A DNA stretch of 5,584 bases from SSS58A sp041648155 (GTDB taxonomy: Bacteria; Krumholzibacteriota; Krumholzibacteriia; Krumholzibacteriales; Krumholzibacteriaceae). The position numbers and the translations under genes are program-made. The notes under the pieces are model-generated. The model had not been told where the DNA came from. It searched no databases and saw nothing but the letters and a program-made list of their open reading frames with translations. The stretch is taken from contig JBAZPL010000170.1 of assembly GCA_041648155.1 (NCBI GenBank), forward strand, positions 1-5,584. Direction: 5' to 3'. This document shows positions 1 through 5,286 of the stretch, in pieces (positions within the stretch are counted from its first letter, which is position 1; every line of letters starts with the position of its first letter).

Positions 1-1308
1 GCGGCGCCCCTTGTCGTTATGCTCGCTCTCGCCGTCGGCGGTCTCGCGGAGCGCCTCGTAATGGGCGGGACGGCGGCAGGAGGGAGCGGAGAGAGGCCGT
101 GGCCGCTGCTGTCGGCGCGCGGGGCGGCGAACCGCATTATTGCCGCGGCGCTCCTCGTGCTCTTTATCGCATATCCGCTCCGTACGGCGTTGCCGCGCGT
201 CACGGGATCGGTACGCACGCTTGTGGAGAAGACTTCCTCGATACCCCCCCCGTACGCGTCGCTTTGTGCGGCGCTCGGCGAGAAGGTACCGGATCACTCC
301 GTCATAGCGAGTGATCCCATGACGAGCTACGTTCTTTCGGCCTACACGGGCTATTTCGTCACGGTTATCCTCGACCAGCATTGCTCTCCTGCCGACACGA
401 GCGCGATCGAACGGCTGCGCGAGGCGCGGAACCTCATGAGCCCCGCGATTCCTCTCTCGGCGAGCCGCGCGTGGCTCGATCGGATGGGCGCGGACTACGT
501 GCTCATCAATGCCAATGTTCCCGAAACAACCGATTTCTTCAATTCCTTCCTGCCCGGGGAGGCTTCAAGAACGCGCGAGAAGTTCCTGGTATGCCCTTCG
601 TTCTCCACGAGCGTGCTCGATTTGGACGGATTTAATATGTTCAGGCTGCACCGGGATTCTCCCGGATCTCTCGCGGAGGAGGGATGCTCGGTCGCCCGGA
701 TGACGGCGGTTCCGTGCCCCGCATCAGGAGATAGTTCCGGAGATGGAGGGATCGACGTCGACGGAGGAACGGATGTCGGGGGAGGATTCTCTCTCGTGAA
801 TCTCACTGTCGATAATTATCTACTGCGTGCCGGCGACACCCTCGCGGGGCATTTTTGCTGGAAGGCTTTGCGGAAAGCGAACTTCGGTCTTCCGTTCGAC
901 GTGATCATTCGCATCGATGCCGCCTTTCCGAGAGGAGCGCTCTACCGCGATTGGTACGGCAAACAGTACCGGAGGATCATCGAGCGGAGGGGCGGTGGGT
1001 ATTACCGCCTGACGTGGAGGACCCGTCTCATGAGCGGTCCGGCATATCCCGACATGTGGGAGGAGGGACGCTCCGTGAGACAGGATTTCGCTCTGCCGCT
1101 TCCGGCCTCGATCGCACCGGGCCCCTACGAGCTGCGCGTCAAGGTGATTCGCGCGCCCTATCTCGAGAACCGGAGCGTCGCGGATTACCTTTCGAATGAT
1201 GATTCGCTGCAGGGCGTGCCCGTCGGAATGATCTACCTGCGGGAGGAATCGAAAAACGGGGTTTCCAGTCGGGAGAATGCGCGGCTGCCCGCGCATCGTG
1301 CCAGGTGA
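1..1308 (+). CDS. C-terminal part of a GT-C-like membrane glycosyltransferase (5' end outside window)
   Basis: The reading frame is open to the window edge, so the first ATG (base 19) is probably internal and the true start lies upstream. In window numbering, residues 1-16 and about 46-61 are hydrophobic and look like the last transmembrane helices of a multi-pass protein. A soluble region follows, with a segment around residues 101-117 (VIASDPMTSYVLSAYTG), a Ser-Pro-Ala-Asp near 129-132 and ADYVLIN near 164-170. This pattern resembles the C-terminal domain of dolichyl/polyprenyl-phosphate-sugar-dependent GT-C enzymes. A Gly/Asp-rich linker (bases 724-786) leads to a second domain of about 170 residues, rich in alternating hydrophobics and ending in a PGPYELRVKV strand; it looks like a beta-sandwich accessory domain. 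The catalytic loops of GT-C enzymes are near the N-terminus and are not visible, so the function is inferred from architecture and the sugar is unknown. It is probably co-transcribed with the GT4 gene that starts six bases later. Confidence 0.7.
   Translation, partial: AAPLVVMLALAVGGLAERLVMGGTAAGGSGERPWPLLSARGAANRIIAAALLVLFIAYPLRTALPRVTGSVRTLVEKTSSIPPPYASLCAALGEKVPDHSVIASDPMTSYVLSAYTGYFVTVILDQHCSPADTSAIERLREARNLMSPAIPLSASRAWLDRMGADYVLINANVPETTDFFNSFLPGEASRTREKFLVCPSFSTSVLDLDGFNMFRLHRDSPGSLAEEGCSVARMTAVPCPASGDSSGDGGIDVDGGTDVGGGFSLVNLTVDNYLLRAGDTLAGHFCWKALRKANFGLPFDVIIRIDAAFPRGALYRDWYGKQYRRIIERRGGGYYRLTWRTRLMSGPAYPDMWEEGRSVRQDFALPLPASIAPGPYELRVKVIRAPYLENRSVADYLSNDDSLQGVPVGMIYLREESKNGVSSRENARLPAHRAR
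244..251 (+). repeat. C8 homopolymer tract inside the GT-C-like gene
   Basis: Eight consecutive C bases encode Pro-Pro-Pro (codons ccc ccc ccg) just before the periplasmic/extracellular-type domain. The frame is intact through it here. Tracts of this kind can slip in replication or sequencing, so the reading frame in this spot should be treated with some care. Confidence 0.6.
724..786 (+). repeat. Gly/Asp-rich interdomain linker coding segment
   Basis: The stretch encodes Ser/Gly/Asp almost exclusively, with an imperfect repeat of the unit GG(I/T)DV. It sits between the conserved soluble domain and the C-terminal beta-rich domain, so it most likely forms a flexible, acidic linker. The DNA is correspondingly purine-rich with repeated gga/gat codons. 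No binding function is claimed. Confidence 0.55.
1303..1308 (+). promoter_or_regulatory. Shine-Dalgarno for the GT4 gene, overlapping the upstream stop codon
   Basis: The sequence AGGTGA contains the TGA stop of the GT-C-like gene and matches the anti-SD complement, six bases before the ATG at 1315. This supports translational coupling and fixes the start of the downstream gene. Confidence 0.6.
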
Positions 1309-1314
1309 CGCAGT

Positions 1315-2460
1315 ATGGCCGTGCATGAAAAAAGCCTCTATCGGATCGCCTATTTCTCCGATGCCCCCTGGTTCGGCGGCGGGGAGAAATACCTGCTGCT
1401 TCTCGCTGCCGGGCTGAACCGGGAAGAGTTCCGTCCCGAGCTCATCATGAACCGCAATCCCCGTCTCGAGGCTTTCGCCGCGTCGATGGCGGGCGCGGGC
1501 GTCCCCGTGCATGAAGTATCGCTCGATATGCCGCGTTCTCCGGCCGGGATTCCTCATTTCATAGCGCTGCTCCGCCGTCTTAGGCCCTCGATCCTCCACT
1601 GCAACCTTCCCGGACCGTGGGGCTCGCAATACAGTCTCGTGGCGCCTCTGGCGCGGCTCGCGGGCGTGCGGCACGTCGTGACGACGGAGCACCTTCCCAT
1701 GGTGCCCCCGTTCGCGAAGGGACGATTCCTCCGGGGGTTCGGGAGCTGTTGGGTCGAGCGCGTCATCACGGTGAGCGAGGATAACGTGGGCTATCTTGGC
1801 GAGTATCACGGAGTGCCGCGCGAAAAGATCCGTGTCGTGCGAATCGGCGTTCCCGAGCCGGCTCGCGGAGAATCCGCGGGAATACGGGAGAAGCTCGGAA
1901 TCTCGAAAGAGGATTTTCTCTGCGTCATGATCGGAAGCCTTGAAGAGCGCAAGGGCCACGCGAGGGCCTTCGATGCCCTTGCCGCGCTTCCCGCCGGCGT
2001 GAAGCTGCTTATAGCGGGAGTAGGGAAAGAGGAGCGCGCTTTGCGCGCGAAGGCGGCTTCTCTCGGCCTTGGGCGCCGCGTGCATTTTCTCGGATACCGC
2101 GCCGACGTCGATGCGATTCTTTCCGAATGCGACGCTCTCGTGCTCTCCTCGACGCTCGAAGCGACTCCGTACGTCATCATTGAAGCGATGGCGTCCGGTC
2201 TTCCCGTCGTCGCGAGCAACGTCTACGGTATACCGGAGATCGTGCGGGACGGGGAAACGGGGATTCTCGTCGATCCCGGCGCGCGCGACGAAATCGTGCG
2301 GGCGATCTCTGCTCTCGCGCGGGATCGCGATCGCGGCGCCCGGATGGGGAGAGCGGCGAGAAAGCGCTACGAGGAGATGTTCCGTATCGATCGCTGCGTC
2401 GAGGAAACGCAGGCGGTTTATCGGGAGGTGCTCAGAACGGATTCGAAGAGCCTGATGTAG
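1315..2460 (+). CDS. GT4-family glycosyltransferase (GT-B fold)
   Basis: This 381-residue protein has the length and layout of a cytoplasmic retaining glycosyltransferase of family GT4 that moves a sugar from a nucleotide donor to a lipid-linked or glycan acceptor. The N-terminal acceptor domain has the glycine-rich FGGGEKY loop at residues 20-26 and HCN at 95-97. The C-terminal donor domain begins near 200 with MIGSLEERKG (205-214), whose Lys213 corresponds to the phosphate-contacting Lys in the usual GRL..KG motif. The EX7E motif is intact: Glu282 and Glu290 in LEATPYVIIEAMASG. GIPEIV and GETGILVDPG (313-322) follow as expected. The ATG was chosen because it has an SD overlapping the previous stop and leaves a normal N-terminus. 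It sits downstream of the GT-C-like gene in an operon. Its last 43 bases overlap, antisense, the end of the next gene. Donor and acceptor cannot be read from sequence. Confidence 0.92.
   Translation: MAVHEKSLYRIAYFSDAPWFGGGEKYLLLLAAGLNREEFRPELIMNRNPRLEAFAASMAGAGVPVHEVSLDMPRSPAGIPHFIALLRRLRPSILHCNLPGPWGSQYSLVAPLARLAGVRHVVTTEHLPMVPPFAKGRFLRGFGSCWVERVITVSEDNVGYLGEYHGVPREKIRVVRIGVPEPARGESAGIREKLGISKEDFLCVMIGSLEERKGHARAFDALAALPAGVKLLIAGVGKEERALRAKAASLGLGRRVHFLGYRADVDAILSECDALVLSSTLEATPYVIIEAMASGLPVVASNVYGIPEIVRDGETGILVDPGARDEIVRAISALARDRDRGARMGRAARKRYEEMFRIDRCVEETQAVYREVLRTDSKSLM
2418..2460. other. 43-base convergent overlap of two glycosyltransferase 3' ends
   Basis: The rightward GT4 gene stops with TAG at 2458-2460, and the leftward GT4 gene stops with TAA whose complement is at 2418-2420. 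The 43 bases between code for the C-termini of both proteins on opposite strands. I see no hairpin plus T-run in or next to the overlap, so the two transcripts probably run into each other. Confidence 0.85.
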
Positions 2461-3575
2461 TCGTCTCCGCGGTCCCTGATGTCGTGATTGGCTCTCACGT
2501 ACCGGATCGCCTTCGCCGACATCTCGGAGCGCATCGTCCGATTCGACCGGATGCTCCGTACCGCCTCGACGAGTCCCTCGAAAGTGCCGGTTACGATTCC
2601 GATTCCGTTCTTCTCGAGGATCCCGTCCGGGTCGATCGAGATCGTGATGACGGGAACCCCGTGCGCCCACGCGTGGAGGTACGTGTTCGGAAAGCCCTCA
2701 AAAGAAGAGGTATTGAGGAGCGCGCATGCGCCCCGGTAGTACGCGTCCATCTCGCGGGGAGGAACGAACGGGATGTATTCGAGGTTCGGAATGCGCTTCG
2801 CGACATCGGTTATCGCGGAGGCGTAGCGCTCGTCCCCCGCGTACCCGCCGATGACGGTGAATCGTTCGTCGGGGAGGGATCGGGCGAGATCAAGCGGCAA
2901 TTCCGGTCTCTTGACGGCTTGAAATCTCCCCACCCACAGAAATCCCGGATCGCGGGTGCGGCCGCGCACGTCCGGAACGGATCGCGGAGGCTCTCCATCG
3001 GCTCGGGCTCCGTCCCCGGAAGGGATCGCGATGCCGTTGCGTATGAGCACGGTCTCTCTTGCAAAATTCTCGAGCATGAGGCGCCGCTGCTTTTCGGTCT
3101 GGGATATGACGGCGTCCGCCGTCCGGATGCCGTACCGGTAGAGATACGTCATCGGCCAGCGGATCTCGCCCATGCCGTCCGGATAGCAGTTATAGTCGGA
3201 GCCGAGGGAGAAGGTGAACGCCTTGCCGAGATCGGAAGCGAAGCGCGCGAGCTGCCCGGTGAAAAACGTCGTCGAGCGCTGGTTGTAAATATCCGCGCCG
3301 GCGATTCTCATGGCATGCCGAATCTTGATCATATCGGGGATGAATCGCAGTTTTCTGTTTCCCTTGAATGGGGTGAACGATCTTATGAGCGTGATGCCTT
3401 CGACGTTTTCCACCTCATCCTGTCCGAAATCCCCGACGATGAACGAAACCTCGATGCCCTTCGCCTTCATATGGTTCGCGAGCAGCAATTGCTGTGTTTC
3501 GGCGCCTCCCGCCCATGTCGTTCTGTCGGGTCTGAAATAGGAGTACGCCGTCGGCGAAAAGAAGCACACCTTCAT
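2418..3575 (-). CDS. GT4-family glycosyltransferase with a non-canonical EX7E motif
   Basis: This 385-residue cytoplasmic GT-B-fold glycosyltransferase starts with the typical MKVCFFSPTAYSYF and has a glycine-rich WAGGAETQ loop (21-28). Later landmarks are VISQTEKQ (156-163), LIRNGI (177-182; the usual xxNGxD position), VGRFQAVKRPE (215-225, Lys222 as phosphate-binding Lys) and SSFEGFPNTYLHAWAHG (290-306). The first Glu of EX7E is present (Glu293), but the second, at 301, is His. The motif continues as VPVITISIDPDGILEKNGIG, a pattern known from a GT4 subgroup, so the gene is probably active rather than decayed. A poorly conserved insert rich in Arg/Pro/Asp lies at about 186-210. The ATG at 3573-3575 has no SD, while a candidate promoter ends a few bases upstream, so a leaderless mRNA is possible. 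It diverges from rmlA. Its donor sugar is unknown. Confidence 0.9.
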   Translation of the reverse strand: MKVCFFSPTAYSYFRPDRTTWAGGAETQQLLLANHMKAKGIEVSFIVGDFGQDEVENVEGITLIRSFTPFKGNRKLRFIPDMIKIRHAMRIAGADIYNQRSTTFFTGQLARFASDLGKAFTFSLGSDYNCYPDGMGEIRWPMTYLYRYGIRTADAVISQTEKQRRLMLENFARETVLIRNGIAIPSGDGARADGEPPRSVPDVRGRTRDPGFLWVGRFQAVKRPELPLDLARSLPDERFTVIGGYAGDERYASAITDVAKRIPNLEYIPFVPPREMDAYYRGACALLNTSSFEGFPNTYLHAWAHGVPVITISIDPDGILEKNGIGIVTGTFEGLVEAVRSIRSNRTMRSEMSAKAIRYVRANHDIRDRGDDYIRLFESVLSTSR

Positions 3576-3583
3576 GGTCGAGA

Positions 3584-3613
3584 ATACTACCGGATGCGAC
3601 TTGCGGCTTTCAA
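3584..3613 (-). promoter_or_regulatory. Candidate leftward sigma70-type promoter for the GT4 gene
   Basis: On the minus strand TTGAAA (complement of 3608-3613; 5 of 6 to TTGACA) is followed after 18 bases by TAGTAT (complement of 3584-3589; 4 of 6 to TATAAT). Transcription would be expected to begin about seven bases further on, at or next to the ATG at 3575. This is a by-eye match in a short intergenic region and has not been tested. Confidence 0.4.
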
Positions 3614-3630
3614 TAAGATTCGGCTATACT
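3601..3630 (+). promoter_or_regulatory. rmlA: Candidate rightward sigma70-type promoter for rmlA
   Basis: TTGCGG (3601-3606; 3 of 6 to TTGACA) and TATACT (3625-3630; 5 of 6 to TATAAT) are separated by 18 bases. The predicted start near 3637 gives a leader of about 39 bases containing the SD at 3661-3666. The -35 lies inside the spacer of the leftward promoter and the other -35 lies inside this spacer, so the two are interlocked. Confidence 0.5.
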
Positions 3631-3647
3631 GTCCGCGTTGATAGCCG
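3621..3647. repeat. 7-base inverted repeat over the rmlA -10 and start region (possible operator)
   Basis: CGGCTAT (3621-3627) and ATAGCCG (3641-3647) are perfect inverted copies separated by 13 bases, with arm centres 20 bases apart (about two helical turns). The left arm overlaps the -10 hexamer, and the repeat spans the predicted transcription start. A dimeric repressor site would fit, but a 7-base pair of arms can occur by chance in 100 bases. Confidence 0.35.
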
Positions 3648-3660
3648 TGTATCTCGAGAC

Positions 3661-3666
3661 AAGGAG
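3661..3666 (+). promoter_or_regulatory. rmlA: Shine-Dalgarno that decides the rmlA start
   Basis: AAGGAG ends nine bases before the ATG at 3676. The frame is open upstream to an ATG at 3574, but that one has no SD, lies in the promoter region, and would add 34 unconserved residues, so 3676 is preferred. Confidence 0.85.
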
Positions 3667-3675
3667 CGGTTCTCT

Positions 3676-4407
3676 ATGAAGGGTGTCATTCTTGCCGGCG
3701 GACTCGGTACTCGCCTGTATCCCCTCACGAAGGTGACGAACAAGCATCTTCTTCCCGTATACGACAAGCCGATGATCTTCTACCCGATTCAGACCCTTAT
3801 CAACGCGGGAATACACGACATTCTCGTCGTCACGGGAGGGAACAACGCGGGAGAGTTTCTCCGCCTTCTCGGCAACGGAAAGGATTTCGGCCTCGCGCAC
3901 ATCAACTACACCTATCAGGAGGGTGAAGGGGGTATCGCCGAAGCGCTCCGCCTCGCGGAGTACTGGGCCGCAGGTGAAGGGATCTGCGTCATCCTCGGGG
4001 ACAATATCATCGAGAGGAATATCGTGAAGGCGTTCGAATCGTACCGGAAACAGGGAGGCGGAGCGAAGATACTTCTCAAGGAAGTTCCGGACCCCGAGCG
4101 TTTCGGCGTCCCGATTCTTGACGGGAACCGGGTCGTCAAGATCGAGGAGAAGCCGAAGAAGCCTGGTTCGGCTTTCGCGGTAACGGGGATTTACCTCTAC
4201 GACGGCCGGGTCTTCGAGATTATCAAGACGCTCAAGCCCTCCGCGCGAGGGGAGCTCGAGATCACCGACGTCAACAACGCCTATATCGAGCGGAACGAGC
4301 TCACCTGGGATATTCTCGAGGGGTGGTGGACCGACGCCGGGACGTTCGAATCGCTCCGGCGGGCGACGAACCTCGTTGCGGAAACGGGAGCGAACAAGCT
4401 CGATTGA
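3676..4407 (+). CDS. rmlA: RmlA-like sugar-1-phosphate nucleotidyltransferase, short form
   Basis: The 243-residue protein is expected to condense a nucleoside triphosphate (dTTP in RmlA) with glucose-1-phosphate, giving dTDP-glucose and pyrophosphate in the cytoplasm. It has the family signature: GGLGTRLYPLT at 8-18, NKHLLPVYDKPMIFYP at 22-37 (Lys23 as the phosphate-contacting Lys), GEGGIAEAL at 83-91, LGDN at 107-110 with metal-binding Asp109, EEKP at 157-160, GELEITD at 192-198, and WTDAGT at 218-223 with the second metal ligand Asp220. Canonical tetrameric RmlA enzymes are about 290 residues; this one ends about 50 residues earlier, just past the second metal ligand, as in a known class of short homologues. 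It therefore lacks the C-terminal region that helps form the secondary (feedback) site in RmlA. It has its own promoter and SD, and converges on the rmlD-like gene with a 4-base gap. The substrate could be another hexose-1-phosphate. Confidence 0.9.
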   Translation: MKGVILAGGLGTRLYPLTKVTNKHLLPVYDKPMIFYPIQTLINAGIHDILVVTGGNNAGEFLRLLGNGKDFGLAHINYTYQEGEGGIAEALRLAEYWAAGEGICVILGDNIIERNIVKAFESYRKQGGGAKILLKEVPDPERFGVPILDGNRVVKIEEKPKKPGSAFAVTGIYLYDGRVFEIIKTLKPSARGELEITDVNNAYIERNELTWDILEGWWTDAGTFESLRRATNLVAETGANKLD

Positions 4408-4411
4408 GGCG

Positions 4412-5266
4412 TCACGCAAAGGTGGAGGCGACGTATTCGCCGAGGGCTTCTTTCCAGCCGCGCATGGGGGCGAGGCCGAGAAGCTCGAAGCCGTAGTTCC
4501 GCATCGCTTCCATGCGGGGGCGTGGGGCGGGGAGCGGAAATTCGTCGGACGAGACGCTCACCAGACTGCAATTCCTGATTCCCGCGGCCGTCACGATTTC
4601 ACGGGCCATTTCAAGGCGGCTCACGCAGCCGGTATTCACGCAGTGGTATCTTCCGTAGAGCCCCGATTCGATAAAGCCGAAAATCCCCCTCGCGAGATCT
4701 GTGGTGTGGGTCGGCGAGCCGAACTTGTCGTTCACCGCCTTGAGCTCCCGGGAATCCCGCGCGCGCTCGACGATCTTGGCGACGAACTTCTTGTCGTCGC
4801 CTCCTCCGCCGAAGAGCCAGCACGTGGAGAAAATGTAGAATCGGGACAGGAGGTCGCGGATGTTGAGCTCCCCCTCGTACTTGGAACGCGCGTACGCGTT
4901 GACCGGAGAGACGGGATCGAATTCAATGTAGGGCGCGTCCTTGCGGCCGTCGTACACCATGCCGGTGCTGACGTATATCATGGCCGCGTCGCAGGCCCTG
5001 CACGCAAGCGCGACGTTTCTCGTTCCGACGGCGTTGATGCGGTGCGCCTCCTCCGGATTCGTCTCGCATCCGTCGACGTCGGTCATCGCGGCGAGGTGGA
5101 GGACGAATTTCGGTTTCGCGCGGCGGATCTCCCCGGCGATCGCCCCGGCGTCGCGGACGTCGGTCTCATGGAAATCGGGGGGGAAGATATCGTAGCGCTC
5201 GGCGAACACGGGCACGGCGGCCTTTCCGAGCATTCCTTTCGCGCCCGTGATGTAGATTCTGTCCAC
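4412..5266 (-). CDS. rmlD: RmlD-like dTDP-4-dehydrorhamnose reductase / NDP-4-ketosugar reductase
   Basis: This 284-residue Rossmann-fold short-chain dehydrogenase would reduce an NDP-4-keto-6-deoxy sugar with NAD(P)H, as the last step of rhamnose-type sugar synthesis. Seen: the nucleotide-binding TGAKGMLG at 7-14, LHLAAMTDVDGCE at 56-68, RINAVGT at 76-82, STGMVYDG at 100-107, the YxxxK pair Tyr125-Lys129 in PVNAYARSKYEGE, CWLFGG at 149-154 and NDKFGSPTHTTDLARG at 179-194. RPRMEAMRNYGF (249-260) and MRGWKEALGEY (268-278) match the family's C-terminal substrate-binding end. Canonical RmlD has STDYVFDG where this has STGMVYDG, so the Asp after the catalytic Thr is Gly. The start used is GTG at 5264-5266, six bases after a GAGGTG SD; an in-frame GTG at 5273-5275 would add three residues. 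It follows the RmlC-like gene in an operon. Confidence 0.88.
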   Translation of the reverse strand: MDRIYITGAKGMLGKAAVPVFAERYDIFPPDFHETDVRDAGAIAGEIRRAKPKFVLHLAAMTDVDGCETNPEEAHRINAVGTRNVALACRACDAAMIYVSTGMVYDGRKDAPYIEFDPVSPVNAYARSKYEGELNIRDLLSRFYIFSTCWLFGGGGDDKKFVAKIVERARDSRELKAVNDKFGSPTHTTDLARGIFGFIESGLYGRYHCVNTGCVSRLEMAREIVTAAGIRNCSLVSVSSDEFPLPAPRPRMEAMRNYGFELLGLAPMRGWKEALGEYVASTFA

Positions 5267-5272
5267 GGCGTG

Positions 5273-5278
5273 CACCTC
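5273..5278 (-). promoter_or_regulatory. rmlD: Shine-Dalgarno of the rmlD-like gene, containing an alternative GTG start
   Basis: On the minus strand GAGGTG precedes the GTG at 5264-5266 by six bases. The GTG within it (5273-5275) is also in frame, but it has only CTTCCCC-type sequence upstream and no SD. The shorter start gives MDRIYITGAKGMLG, a normal RmlD N-terminus. Confidence 0.55.
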
Positions 5279-5286
5279 GGGGAAGC

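Noticed and set aside
2323..2332. GATCGCGATC palindrome
   Set aside because: It falls in codons for Asp-Arg-Asp-Arg in the GT4 C-terminus and is a by-product of codon use; no repeats of it are seen nearby.
820..2670. 616-residue open frame on the minus strand
   Set aside because: It lies antisense to the GT-C-like and GT4 genes, is rich in Arg/His/Pro with no recognisable domain, and is explained by the G+C-rich codon pattern of the real genes.
2484..3641. 385-residue plus-strand open frame opposite the leftward GT4
   Set aside because: It is a shadow of the minus-strand gene, which has complete GT4 motifs. The shadow is Arg/Val/Glu-rich, lacks motifs and crosses the promoter region.
3652..3659. 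TCTCGAGA palindrome in the rmlA leader
   Set aside because: Too short to be significant, with no flanking symmetry beyond one base pair and no second copy; not called as an operator.
3574..3675. Upstream in-frame extension of rmlA
   Set aside because: No SD; unconserved residues; it overlaps the promoter and the start codon of the divergent gene. MKGVILAGG at 3676 is the standard family N-terminus.
4388..4401. GAGC/GCTC hairpin at the end of rmlA
   Set aside because: Only four base pairs with a six-base loop and no T-run, so it does not qualify as an intrinsic terminator.
3610..4419. 269-residue minus-strand open frame opposite rmlA
   Set aside because: It is the mirror frame of a strongly conserved gene, with no motif of its own.
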